From contig NZ_WWGH01000002.1 of the NCBI RefSeq assembly GCF_009865135.1, forward strand, positions 2,170,001 through 2,234,000: a stretch of 64,000 bases of DNA, written 5' to 3'. The notes below the pieces were generated by a model. That model saw only the letters and a list, made by a program, of their open reading frames with translations, had not been told where the DNA came from and did not search any database. Both the position numbers and the translations under genes were made by a program. Shown here one piece after another: positions 51,763 to 59,806 of the stretch. The first letter of the stretch is position 1, and each line of letters opens with the position of its first letter. This DNA is from Streptomyces sp. SID8374. GTDB lineage: Bacteria > Actinomycetota > Actinomycetes > Streptomycetales > Streptomycetaceae.

Positions 51763-51901
51763 CCCGCTCGTCCCCTTTGCCGCTCGCACACCCGCCCACC
51801 GGGGCCCGCACCGCCTGCCGCGGTGGATCGCGCCGCGCCGGTCCATCACAATGCTCCCCGTATCACCGCAGTGATCCATGAACACGAGGGAGCAGCATCC
51901 A

Positions 51902-52300
51902 ATGGCCGGCAACACAGACATGGTGGCCTTCGTCCAGGCGCGTCTCGCCGATGAGGAACAGGTCGCCCTGGCTGCCGGCGGGGACCGGTGGCGGTGTCCG
52001 GCGGATGTGCCCGGCGAGGTCCACGACCGCAGGGGCGGGGTCGCGTTCACGGTGCGGGACCGCGGCTTCGACCACCACATCGCCCTCCAGGACCCCGCCC
52101 GCACCCTGGAGCGGATCGAGACGCACCGGGTGCTGCTGGGGGAGTACGTCGAGGTCGCCGAGCTGGACACCGACCGCCCCGCCCAGGACTTCCGCTCCGG
52201 CCGGGCGGTGGGCCTGGGCTTCGCCGTACGCCAGCTGGCCGCCGAGTACGCCGGGCACCCGGACTACCAGGCGCGGTGGCTGCCCCGGTTCATCCAGTAG
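51902..52300 (+). CDS. DUF6221-type streptomycete protein
   Basis: The 132-residue protein begins MAGNTDMVAFVQARLADEEQVAL and ends AVRQLAAEYAGHPDYQARWLP, the streptomycete DUF6221 pattern. It has no known function. GGGAG lies nine bases before the chosen ATG; an ATG eight codons upstream overlaps that site. Confidence 0.65.
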   Translation: MAGNTDMVAFVQARLADEEQVALAAGGDRWRCPADVPGEVHDRRGGVAFTVRDRGFDHHIALQDPARTLERIETHRVLLGEYVEVAELDTDRPAQDFRSGRAVGLGFAVRQLAAEYAGHPDYQARWLPRFIQ

Positions 52301-52333
52301 CGAGAAGGGGACGCGGGGCGCCGGGAACCGGTA

Positions 52334-52351
52334 ACTTACTCGCAAGTAAGT
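52334..52351. promoter_or_regulatory. Perfect inverted repeat, candidate TetR-type operator before the DoxX-like gene
   Basis: ACTTACT-CGCA-AGTAAGT has seven-base arms without mismatch and lies 37 bp before the DoxX-like start. The AT-rich arms stand out in this GC-rich sequence. TetR-family repressors bind sites of this size and shape. No TetR gene is near, so the regulator would act from elsewhere. Confidence 0.55.
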
Positions 52352-52388
52352 CGAGTTCCCGGACCATCCGAAGCCCCGAGGAGTCCCC

Positions 52389-52766
52389 ATGCCCCGCCGG
52401 ACACGCTCCCCCCTGCTGCTCGCCGGACTCATGGCGGGAGCGGGGGTGCTCCACTTCGCCGTCCCGAAGGCGTTCGACGCCACCGTGCCCCGGATCCTGC
52501 CCGGAGCGCCCCGAACCTGGACGTACGCGAGCGGAGTGGTCGAACTCGCCCTGGCAGCGGGGATCGCGCACCCCCGGACGCGGGGCGCCGCCGCCCGGGC
52601 GACCGCGGGATTCTTCGTCGGGGTGTTTCCGGCCAATGTGCAGATGGCCGTGGACTGGCGTGACCGGCCCCGGCCGCAGCGGGCCGCCGCCCTGGCCCGG
52701 CTGCCCCTCCAGCTGCCGCTGGTCCTGTGGGCGCGGAGCGTCGCCCGGGGCGCCGACGCGCCCTGA
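52389..52766 (+). CDS. DoxX-like small membrane protein
   Basis: The 125-residue protein has four hydrophobic segments (PLLLAGLMAGAGVLHFAVP, YASGVVELALAAGIA, ATAGFFVGVFPANVQMAV and ARLPLQLPLVLWA) with the DoxX-like GVLHF and FPANVQMAVDW motifs. Family members are membrane subunits of oxidoreductases or of unknown role. An operator-like palindrome precedes it. Confidence 0.7.
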   Translation: MPRRTRSPLLLAGLMAGAGVLHFAVPKAFDATVPRILPGAPRTWTYASGVVELALAAGIAHPRTRGAAARATAGFFVGVFPANVQMAVDWRDRPRPQRAAALARLPLQLPLVLWARSVARGADAP

Positions 52767-52895
52767 ACGGGGCGCAGTCGGTGCGGTTCGAGCCACCTGC
52801 CCGGAGGAAGATCCACACCAAAATGGCGTTGCTCTCTGGTGAGGAGTGATCCCGCCGTGTAGCGTCCCTGGCAGATGTCGTGGTTCGCAGTACCT

Positions 52896-52919
52896 GCCCG
52901 CGCCTGGCGCGGGCGTTTT
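52896..52919 (+). terminator. Hairpin with T-run inside the leader of the cold-shock gene
   Basis: GCCCGCG (52896-52902) and CGCGGGC (52908-52914) pair around CCTGG and are followed by GTTTT. It lies about 80 bp before the csp start codon, so it may be an attenuator in the leader or the end of an upstream short RNA. Confidence 0.5.
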
Positions 52920-52999
52920 GCTGTGCAGTGCCTGAGAACCAGGGCGATCACCTCCGGGTCCGCGCGGTGCGGATCCGTTTACTGCTGAGAGGTACAGGC

Positions 53000-53203
53000 A
53001 TGGCCAGCGGAACCGTCAAGTGGTTCAACTCGGAAAAGGGCTTCGGCTTCATCGCGCAGGACGGCGGCGGCCCCGACGTCTTCGCGCACTACTCCAACAT
53101 CAACTCCACCGGCTTCCGTGAGCTCCAGGAAGGCCAGGCGGTGACCTTCGACATCACCCAGGGCCAGAAGGGCCCGCAGGCGGAGAACATCACCACCGCC
53201 TGA
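53000..53203 (+). CDS. cspA: Cold-shock protein of the CspA family
   Basis: The 67-residue protein is a full CSD: MASGTVKWFNSEKGFGFIAQ with RNP1 (KGFGFI) and DVFAHYSNI (RNP2-like VFAHY). It binds single-stranded RNA and DNA as an RNA chaperone. GAGAGG about nine bases upstream fits the ATG. The leader is long (from a possible start near 52870) and holds a hairpin, as in many csp genes. A strong terminator follows. Confidence 0.93.
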   Translation: MASGTVKWFNSEKGFGFIAQDGGGPDVFAHYSNINSTGFRELQEGQAVTFDITQGQKGPQAENITTA

Positions 53204-53219
53204 TCCGGGTCGAACGACC

Positions 53220-53259
53220 ACTGGGGCCCCCAGGACGCATCGCGTCCTGGGGCCCCAGT
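53220..53259 (+). terminator. Terminator of the cold-shock gene
   Basis: Arms 53220-53238 and 53242-53259 pair over 18 bases with one bulged C and an ATC loop. It lies 17 bp after the csp stop and also faces the convergent small gene at 53274. Confidence 0.78.
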
Positions 53260-53273
53260 GCGTCCTACGCCGG

Positions 53274-53525
53274 TTACCCGGTGGACTCGTCCGGTGTCGG
53301 GTGCTCCTCGGGGTGCGCACCCGCGTTGCGCGGCTCGTCCCGGCCGGAACCCGCCTCGTCCGGATCGGGGCGGTCGCCGCTCTCACGGGCGACCCGGTCC
53401 GGAATCGGTATGTCGAGGGCGTCCTCGCCCTCCTGGTGCTGCTGGTCCGGCAGATCCGCCGGTACGGGGGGCGGGCTGCCGGAAGCCCCGGTGTAGGCGG
53501 TGCCTTCCGGCCTGCGGTCGGTCAT
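53274..53525 (-). CDS. Small hydrophilic, probably disordered protein
   Basis: The 83-residue protein is rich in Pro, Asp, Glu and Gly (SGSPPPVPADLPDQQHQEGEDALDIPIPDRVARES) with no hydrophobic core and no known domain. Coding is supported by its place and by a sigma-B-type promoter about 60 bp upstream. It could be a stress-induced protein. Confidence 0.5.
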   Translation of the reverse strand: MTDRRPEGTAYTGASGSPPPVPADLPDQQHQEGEDALDIPIPDRVARESGDRPDPDEAGSGRDEPRNAGAHPEEHPTPDESTG

Positions 53526-53583
53526 GAGAGCTTCCTTCCGTGCTGCCCCGGAGAGCCCGGGGACGAGTCGTTCGTCCTGCTGG

Positions 53584-53608
53584 GTACCCCTTGCGGACCG
53601 AACGATTC
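53584..53608 (-). promoter_or_regulatory. Candidate sigma-B-type promoter of the small hydrophilic protein gene
   Basis: On the minus strand GAAT (53608-53605), 15 bases, then GGGTAC (53589-53584). This fits the form GNNT-N14-16-GGGTAC/T published for the osmotic-stress sigma factor B of S. coelicolor. The start would lie near 53577, about 50 bases before the ATG. Confidence 0.4.
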
Positions 53609-53745
53609 ACCGGAGGCGGGGCCGGGGGAGACTTCCCACACGGGGGTATGGGTCGCACATGTCGGGGTACTCGGGGCTGTGCCCGAGCGCACAGCACGGG
53701 CACACGACATTCACATGAAGCATCCCGCCCGGAAGGATCCCCCGC

Positions 53746-53973
53746 ATGCTGATGGCCCACCCCACCGTGCTGCGCAACCTGGTCGAGCAGTACGAGGCCC
53801 TGCGCCTGCTGCACGCGGAGAGCGGCACCACCGAGGCGCGGCAGCGCATGGACGACGTGGCGTACACCCTGTGCGTCTCCACGGGCACGGGCGATGTCGA
53901 CAGCGCGCTGGTCGCCGCCCGGCACCGGCTGCCGGGGGCCCGCCCCGAGGACGACTCCATCCTCTCGGCCTGA
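53746..53973 (+). CDS. DUF5133-type small protein
   Basis: The 75-residue protein begins MLMAHPTVLRNLVEQYEALRLLHAE, continues RMDDVAYTLCVSTGT and ends ALVAARHRLPG, the streptomycete DUF5133 pattern. It has no known function. GGAAGGA lies about nine bases upstream. It is followed after 7 bp by the carboxylate-amine ligase gene and may be co-transcribed. Confidence 0.65.
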   Translation: MLMAHPTVLRNLVEQYEALRLLHAESGTTEARQRMDDVAYTLCVSTGTGDVDSALVAARHRLPGARPEDDSILSA

Positions 53974-53980
53974 TCACCGG

Positions 53981-55096
53981 ATGAACAACGAAGGGGTGGG
54001 CGCTGTGGTGCGGACCGTGGGCGTGGAAGAAGAACTGCTGTTGGTGGACCCGGACAGCGGGGAGGTGCGAGCCCTCTCCACGGCTGTGCTGGCCCTCGCC
54101 GAGAAGGACGCGGAGGGGGAGTCGGCCTTCGAGCCGGAGCTGCACCGCCAGCAGCTGGAGTTCGCGACGCATCCCTGCCGTGAGATGGCCGAGATCGCCG
54201 AGGCGGTGCACCGGTGGCGCGCCGAGGCGATCCGCCACGCCGCCGACGTAGGGGCATCGGTCGCGGCCCTGGCGACCTCACCGCTGCCCGTGAGCCCCAT
54301 GATCGGGGCGGGCGAGCGGTACAACTGGATGGCGGAGCACTACGGGCTGACCGCCCAGGAGCAGCTGACCTGCGGCTGCCACGTACACGTCTCGGTCGAG
54401 TCGGACGAGGAGGGCGTCGCGGTCCTGGACCGGGTGCGCGGCTGGCTGCCCGTCCTGCTCGCCCTGAGCGCCAATTCCCCCTTCTGGCAGGCGCAGGACA
54501 CCCAGTACGCCAGCTACCGCAGCCGGGTGTGGGGCAGGTGGCCCTCGGCCGGGCCCGTGGAGCTGCACGGCTCCGCCGAGCGCTACCACGAGCAGGTGAA
54601 GGCCCTCGTCGGCACCGGCGTGCTCAAGGACGAGGGGATGGTCTACTTCGACGCGCGCCTCTCGCACAGCTACCCCACAGTGGAAGTGCGGATCGCCGAC
54701 GTCTGCCTGGACCCGGCGGACACGGTGCTGTTGGCCACGCTGGTGCGGGCGCTGGTGGAGACGGCGGCGCGCGAGTGGCGGGCCGGGGTGCCTGCCCTGG
54801 ACACCGAGGTGGCTCTGCTGCGGGTGGCCTCCTGGCAGGCGGCCCGATCCGGTCTCGAGGACCGGCTGATCCACCCTCGGACCCTGCGGCCCGAGCCCGC
54901 CGCCGACGTACTCCAGGCGCTTTTGGCCCATGTGCGGGAGGCCCTGGAGGACAGCGGCGACCTCAAGGCCGCCCAGAAGGCGCTGGCCGCCCTGGAGCGG
55001 CGCGGCAACGGGGCCAGGGTCCAGCGCGAGATCCTGGAGCGGACCGGGAGCCTCCGCGACACCGTCGCGGAGTGCGTCCGCATCACCGGGGGATGA
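53981..55096 (+). CDS. YbdK-type carboxylate-amine ligase (glutamate-cysteine ligase family 2)
   Basis: The 371-residue protein has the GCS2 fold: RTVGVEEELLLVDPDSGEV at the start, EPELHRQQLEFAT, and CGCHVHVSVESDEEG with PVLLALSANSPFWQ. Weak glutamate-cysteine ligase activity is known for E. coli YbdK; the true substrate is open. GTG 54005, just before RTVGVEEE, is an alternative start; no good site precedes ATG 53981. Confidence 0.88.
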   Translation: MNNEGVGAVVRTVGVEEELLLVDPDSGEVRALSTAVLALAEKDAEGESAFEPELHRQQLEFATHPCREMAEIAEAVHRWRAEAIRHAADVGASVAALATSPLPVSPMIGAGERYNWMAEHYGLTAQEQLTCGCHVHVSVESDEEGVAVLDRVRGWLPVLLALSANSPFWQAQDTQYASYRSRVWGRWPSAGPVELHGSAERYHEQVKALVGTGVLKDEGMVYFDARLSHSYPTVEVRIADVCLDPADTVLLATLVRALVETAAREWRAGVPALDTEVALLRVASWQAARSGLEDRLIHPRTLRPEPAADVLQALLAHVREALEDSGDLKAAQKALAALERRGNGARVQREILERTGSLRDTVAECVRITGG

Positions 55097-55136
55097 GCAC
55101 GACCGACCGTAGGACCTGTGAGGAGAGGAGCAGCAC

Positions 55137-55700
55137 ATGGCCACCACCGATCTCGGCAACCGCCGGATCCTGGCGATCGTCACCAACTACGGGGTGGAGC
55201 AGGACGAACTCGTCGTCCCCGTGAAGCACCTGCGCGACAGCGGCGCACAGGTGAGCGTGGCGGCGGTCTCCGACGACGAGATCCGCACCCTCGTGGGCGA
55301 CAAGGACCCCGGCGACACGGTGCGGCCCGACCTCACGCTGGCGGACGTCGACCCCGCCGCGTACGACCTCCTGCTCATCCCGGGCGGCACGCTCAACGCC
55401 GACACGCTGCGCCTCCAGGACGCCACCACCCGGATCGTCAGCTCGTTCGCGGCCTCCGGCCGGCCCGTCGCGGCGATCTGCCACGGCCCGTGGGCGCTCA
55501 TCGAGGGCGGCTACGTCCAGGGCAAGACCCTGACCTCGTACGCGTCCCTCAGGACCGACCTCACCAACGCCGGCGGCTCCTGGGTCGACAAGTCGGTGGT
55601 CCGTGACGACGAGGGCGGCTGGCCGCTGATCACCTCGCGGACGCCCGACGACCTGAAGGACTTCCTGCGCGAGATCGACGCGGTGCTCACCGAGTCCTGA
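55137..55700 (+). CDS. DJ-1/PfpI-family protein (class I glutamine amidotransferase-like)
   Basis: The 187-residue protein has the nucleophile elbow AAICHGPWALIEGG (Cys115) and LLLIPGG (residues 78-84). It is of the YhbO/PfpI branch, whose members act as deglycases or chaperones in carbonyl and oxidative stress. GAGGAG lies about 10 bases before the ATG. It follows the carboxylate-amine ligase by 40 bp and ends with a strong terminator. Confidence 0.88.
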   Translation: MATTDLGNRRILAIVTNYGVEQDELVVPVKHLRDSGAQVSVAAVSDDEIRTLVGDKDPGDTVRPDLTLADVDPAAYDLLLIPGGTLNADTLRLQDATTRIVSSFAASGRPVAAICHGPWALIEGGYVQGKTLTSYASLRTDLTNAGGSWVDKSVVRDDEGGWPLITSRTPDDLKDFLREIDAVLTES

Positions 55701-55707
55701 CGGGCAC

Positions 55708-55747
55708 CCGACGGCCCCCGCTCGCACACCGCGGCGGGGGCCGTCGG
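55708..55747 (+). terminator. Terminator after the DJ-1/PfpI gene
   Basis: CCGACGGCCCCCGC (55708-55721) and GCGGGGGCCGTCGG (55734-55747) pair over 14 bases. It isolates the hydrogenase operon from the upstream genes. Confidence 0.75.
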
Positions 55748-55805
55748 CATGTCCGCGTACGCGGGTACGGGGACGGGTGCAGGGAGGCAATAGGGCCACC
55801 GCGCA

Positions 55806-55856
55806 CTTACCGGCCGGGACGTGGTCGCGGTATCCAGGAAAGAGGCTGCCGGTAAG
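55806..55856. repeat. Inverted repeat in the hydrogenase upstream region
   Basis: CTTACCGGC (55806-55814) and GCCGGTAAG (55848-55856) are perfect complements 33 bp apart, within the 140 bp between the last terminator and the hydrogenase start. They could be two half-sites of an operator, for instance for the PadR regulator of the locus, or a stem in the mRNA leader. Confidence 0.4.
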
Positions 55857-55890
55857 AAGCTCCTGAAGCGGGCCGACCCGAGGAGGGCTC

Positions 55891-56973
55891 ATGGACGCCC
55901 CGACCGCCACTACGGCCGACACGGACGTACTGGACACACCTCAGGAAGACCCCACCGTCCATATCTTGTGGATCAACGCCGGGCTGAGCTGCGACGGGGA
56001 CTCGGTCTCCCTCACCGCCGCCACCCAGCCGAGCATCGAGGAACTCGCCCTCGGCGCCCTGCCAGGACTGCCCAAGGTCGCCGTCCACTGGCCCCTCATC
56101 GACTACGAGTGCGGGCCCGTCCAGGGCGCCGACAACTTCGTGGAGTGGTTCTTCAAGGCCGACCGGGGCGAGCTGGAACCCTTCGTCCTGGTGGTCGAGG
56201 GCTCCATACCGAACGAGCGCATCAAGCCAGAGGGCTACTGGTGCGGCTTCGGCGACGACCCCGAGACCGGCCAGCCCATCACCACCAGCGAGTGGCTGGA
56301 CCGGCTCACCCCCAAGGCCCTCGCGGTCGTCGCCATCGGCACCTGCGCCACCTACGGCGGCATCCACGCCATGGCGGGCAACCCCACCGGAGCCATGGGC
56401 GTACCCGACTACCTGGGCTGGGAGTGGAAGTCCAAGGCGGGCATCCCGATCGTCTGCATCCCCGGCTGTCCCGTCCACCCCGACAACGCCTCCGAGACCC
56501 TGCTGTACCTGCTCTACCAGGCCGCCGGCGCCGCGCCCATGATCCCGCTGGACGAGGAGCTGCGGCCCACCTGGCTGTTCGGCGCCACCGTCCACGAGGG
56601 CTGCGACCGGGCGGGCTACTACGAGCAGGGCCAGTTCGCCGACGAGTACGGCTCCCCGCAGTGCCTGGTCAAGCTCGGCTGCTGGGGCCCGGTCGTCAAG
56701 TGCAACGTGCCCAAGCGCGGCTGGATCAACGGCGTCGGCGGCTGCCCCAACGTCGGCGGCATCTGCATCGGCTGCACGATGCCCGGCTTCCCCGACAAGT
56801 TCATGCCCTTCATGGACGAGCCACCCGGCGGCCACGTCTCGGCGGCGGCGAGCGGGATCTACGGCTCCGTCATCCGCCGGCTGCGGCACTTCACCGAGAA
56901 GACGGCCGACAAGGAACCGAAGTGGCGCACCAAGACCGACACCATCAAGACCGGCTACCGGCCGCCCTGGTGA
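55891..56973 (+). CDS. hhyS: [NiFe] hydrogenase small subunit, group 1h (formerly 5), high-affinity type
   Basis: The 360-residue iron-sulfur subunit begins with a soluble region and VHILWINAGLSCDGDSV: Cys34 and Asp37 sit where other hydrogenases have CxxC, the Asp ligand of the proximal cluster known from actinobacterial-type hydrogenases. VCIPGCPVHPD, GATVHEGCD, PQCLVKLGC and GGCPNVGGICIGC supply the ligands of the other clusters. No twin-arginine signal is present, so it stays in the cytoplasm. The enzyme takes electrons from trace H2. AGGAGGG before the ATG fits the start. Confidence 0.93.
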   Translation: MDAPTATTADTDVLDTPQEDPTVHILWINAGLSCDGDSVSLTAATQPSIEELALGALPGLPKVAVHWPLIDYECGPVQGADNFVEWFFKADRGELEPFVLVVEGSIPNERIKPEGYWCGFGDDPETGQPITTSEWLDRLTPKALAVVAIGTCATYGGIHAMAGNPTGAMGVPDYLGWEWKSKAGIPIVCIPGCPVHPDNASETLLYLLYQAAGAAPMIPLDEELRPTWLFGATVHEGCDRAGYYEQGQFADEYGSPQCLVKLGCWGPVVKCNVPKRGWINGVGGCPNVGGICIGCTMPGFPDKFMPFMDEPPGGHVSAAASGIYGSVIRRLRHFTEKTADKEPKWRTKTDTIKTGYRPPW

Positions 56974-57050
56974 CCCGGGCCCCCGGCGATCCCGGGGAGC
57001 CGTAGGGCCAGGACGGGCAGCTCGACCTACCAGAAAGGCGGCGCGGGACC

Positions 57051-58841
57051 ATGGCGACTGCGACCGGCAAACACGCCGTCGACGCTGACGGCCTCATGGA
57101 GATGTCGTGGGACCCGATCACGCGCATCGTCGGCAGCCTCGGCATCCACACCAAGATCGACTTCGCCGCGAAGCGGGTCGCGGAGTGCTACAGCACCTCC
57201 TCGATCTTCCGCGGCTACAGCGTCTTCATGAAGGGCAAGGACCCCCGGGACGCCCACTTCATCACCAGCCGCATCTGCGGCATCTGCGGTGACAACCACG
57301 CCACCTGTTCCGTCTACGCGCAGAACATGGCGTACGGCGTGGCACCCCCGCACCTCGGTGAGTGGATCATCAACCTCGGTGAGGCCGCCGAGTACATGTT
57401 CGACCACAACATCTTCCAGGAGAACCTGGTCGGCGTGGACTACTGCGAGCGGATGGTCGCCGAGACCAACCCCGGCGTCCTCGAACTCGCCGAACGCACC
57501 GAGGCCCCGCACGCCGCCGACCACGGCTACCGCACCATCGCCGACATCATGCGCTCCCTGAACCCGCTGGAAGGCGAGTTCTACCGCGAGGCCCTCCAGG
57601 TCAGCCGCTACACCCGGGAGATGTTCTGCCTGATGGAGGGCCGCCATGTGCACCCCTCCACGCTCTACCCCGGCGGCGTCGGCACGGTCGCCACGATCCA
57701 GCTCTTCACCGACTACCTCACCCGCCTCACCCGCTACGTGGAGTTCATGAAGCGGGTCGTCCCGCTCCACGACGACCTCTTCGACTTCTTCTACGAGGCG
57801 CTGCCCGGGTACGAGGAGGTCGGCCGCCGTCGCATCCTGCTCGGCTGCTGGGGCGCGCTCAACGACCCGGAGCACTGCGACTTCAAGTACGCCACGATGG
57901 AGGACTGGGGCCGCAAGATGTTCGTCACCCCGGGCGTCGTGGTCGACGGCGAGCTCGTCACCAACAGCCTCGTCGACATCAACCTCGGCATCCGCATCCT
58001 GCTCGGCTCCTCCTACTACGAGGACTGGGCGGGCATGGGCAAGTTCGTCGAACGCGACCCCCTCGGCAACGAGCTGGACGAACGCCACCCCTGGAACCAG
58101 CACACCATCCCGGCCCCGCAGAAGCGCGACTTCGACGACAAGTACAGCTGGGTCATGTCCCCGCGCTGGTTCGACGGCACCGACCACCTCGCCCTGGACA
58201 CCGGCGGCGGCCCCATCGCCCGCCTCTGGTCCACCGCCCTGTCCGGACTCGTCGACATCGGCTACATCAAGGCCACCGGCCACAGCGTCCAGATCAACCT
58301 CCCGCGCACCATGACCAAGCCGGAGATGTCGCTGGAGTGGACGATCCCGCAGTGGTCCAACGCCATCGAACGCAACCGGGCCCGCACCTACTTCCAGGCG
58401 TACGCGGCCGCCGCCGCCCTCCACTTCGCCGAGCAGGCGATGGAGGAGGTCCGCGCCGGACGCACCCAGACCTGGGAGCAGTTCGACGTCCCCGACGAAT
58501 CGATCGGCTGCGGCTTCACCGAGGCCGTACGCGGCGTCCTCTCCCACCACATGGTCATCCGGGACGGGAAGATCGCCAACTACCACCCCTACCCGCCGAC
58601 CCCCTGGAACGGCAGCGTCCGCGACAGCTACGGCACCCCCGGACCGTACGAGGACGCCGTCCAGAACACGCCCATCTTCGAGGAGAACACCCCCGAGAAC
58701 TTCAAGGGCATCGACATCATGCGGGCCGTCCGCAGCTTCGACCCGTGCCTGCCGTGCGGCGTCCACATGTACGTCGGCGGCGGCCGGACCGTCGAACAGA
58801 CCCATATGCCGACCGGGCTGAGTGGACTGGCGGGCGGCTGA
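57051..58841 (+). CDS. hhyL: [NiFe] hydrogenase large subunit, group 1h (formerly 5)
   Basis: The 596-residue catalytic subunit has the nickel ligands in RICGICGDNHA (Cys76, Cys79) and DPCLPCGVH (Cys566, Cys569). After His572 a 24-residue tail (MYVGGGRTVEQTHMPTGLSG and four more) should be removed by the maturation protease encoded at 62571. DPITRIVGSLGIHTKIDF at the N-terminus and the RICGICG form mark the group 1h branch. It lies 78 bp after the small subunit gene. Confidence 0.94.
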   Translation: MATATGKHAVDADGLMEMSWDPITRIVGSLGIHTKIDFAAKRVAECYSTSSIFRGYSVFMKGKDPRDAHFITSRICGICGDNHATCSVYAQNMAYGVAPPHLGEWIINLGEAAEYMFDHNIFQENLVGVDYCERMVAETNPGVLELAERTEAPHAADHGYRTIADIMRSLNPLEGEFYREALQVSRYTREMFCLMEGRHVHPSTLYPGGVGTVATIQLFTDYLTRLTRYVEFMKRVVPLHDDLFDFFYEALPGYEEVGRRRILLGCWGALNDPEHCDFKYATMEDWGRKMFVTPGVVVDGELVTNSLVDINLGIRILLGSSYYEDWAGMGKFVERDPLGNELDERHPWNQHTIPAPQKRDFDDKYSWVMSPRWFDGTDHLALDTGGGPIARLWSTALSGLVDIGYIKATGHSVQINLPRTMTKPEMSLEWTIPQWSNAIERNRARTYFQAYAAAAALHFAEQAMEEVRAGRTQTWEQFDVPDESIGCGFTEAVRGVLSHHMVIRDGKIANYHPYPPTPWNGSVRDSYGTPGPYEDAVQNTPIFEENTPENFKGIDIMRAVRSFDPCLPCGVHMYVGGGRTVEQTHMPTGLSGLAGG

Positions 58842-58894
58842 CCCCCGTACGGGACGGGCGGAGCCGACCCCGTACTCCAGGAAAGGGGCCCACG

Positions 58895-59806
58895 ATGGCG
58901 GGAGCCGACCCCGGTGCACGCATCGGTGAACTGCTGGACCGACTGGGACGCGAGGCCGGACCCCAGGCCCGCGAGACCGCCGACGAACTCGTGCGCAGCG
59001 TCGTCGAGTTCTACGGGGAGGGCCTCGCCCGCACCGTACGGCTGCTGCGCGCCGCCCCGGCCGGCTCCGACCCGCTCGCCGTGCTCACCGCCGACGAACT
59101 CGTCGGGGATCTGCTGATCCTGCACGACCTGCACCCCGAGGACACCATGACCCGGGTCGGCCGCGCACTCGACAAGGTCCGCCCCTACCTCGGCTCGCAC
59201 GCCGGGGACGTCGACGTCGCAGGCCTGGACCTGGAGACACCCGAAGGGCCCACCCTGCGGCTGCGGTTGCGCGGCAGCTGCGACGGCTGCCCGTCCTCCA
59301 CCCAGACCGTGCGCTGGACCATCGAGGAGGCCGTCGCCCGCCTCGCGCCGGAGATCGCGCACATCGAGGTGGAGGGGGTCGCCGAGGCCCCGGCCGCCGA
59401 CGGACAGCCCCTGCTCCAAATCCTGCCCCACCCGCCCGCCGACGCCCCGGGCACGCAGCCCCCGGCCGCCGACGCGGAACCGCCCCGCTGGCACACCCTC
59501 GCCACCCCCGCCCTGCCCGCCCGCGACCACGCCACCCGCGTCGCCGACATCGAAGGCAACGCGCTCCTCCTCGTCCGGCTCCCCGGCAATCTGTACGCCT
59601 ACCGCGACCGCTGTCCCGGCTGCGGGGCCGATCTGCGCACCGCACCCCTCGACGGGGAGTTCCTGAGCTGCGCGGAGTGCGCCGCCCGGTTCGACGTACG
59701 GCACGCGGGGCGCGGCGAGCAGGCCCACCTGGAGCCCCTGCCGCTCCTGGAGGAGGAGGGCGCCGTCCGGGTCGCGCTGCCCGAGCTGCTGGGGGCAAGG
59801 CCGTGA
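58895..59806 (+). CDS. NifU-like domain fused to a four-cysteine Rieske-like domain (hydrogenase accessory)
   Basis: The 303-residue protein has an N-terminal helical region, a NifU C-terminal-like domain (~85-165) with the cluster motif SCDGCPSS (Cys129, Cys132) and, after a Pro/Ala linker, a Rieske-like domain (~195-300). In the latter CPGC (240-243) and CAEC (259-262) replace the CxH...CxxH ligands, so it would hold a Zn or rubredoxin-like Fe centre. It may deliver an Fe-S cluster to, or pass electrons from, the hydrogenase. GGGG lies before the ATG; the next gene overlaps its stop. Confidence 0.8.
   Translation: MAGADPGARIGELLDRLGREAGPQARETADELVRSVVEFYGEGLARTVRLLRAAPAGSDPLAVLTADELVGDLLILHDLHPEDTMTRVGRALDKVRPYLGSHAGDVDVAGLDLETPEGPTLRLRLRGSCDGCPSSTQTVRWTIEEAVARLAPEIAHIEVEGVAEAPAADGQPLLQILPHPPADAPGTQPPAADAEPPRWHTLATPALPARDHATRVADIEGNALLLVRLPGNLYAYRDRCPGCGADLRTAPLDGEFLSCAECAARFDVRHAGRGEQAHLEPLPLLEEEGAVRVALPELLGARP

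Noticed and set aside
53640..53660. GGGTAT before the DUF5133 gene as a sigma-B promoter
   Set aside because: No GNNT box occurs 14-16 bases upstream.
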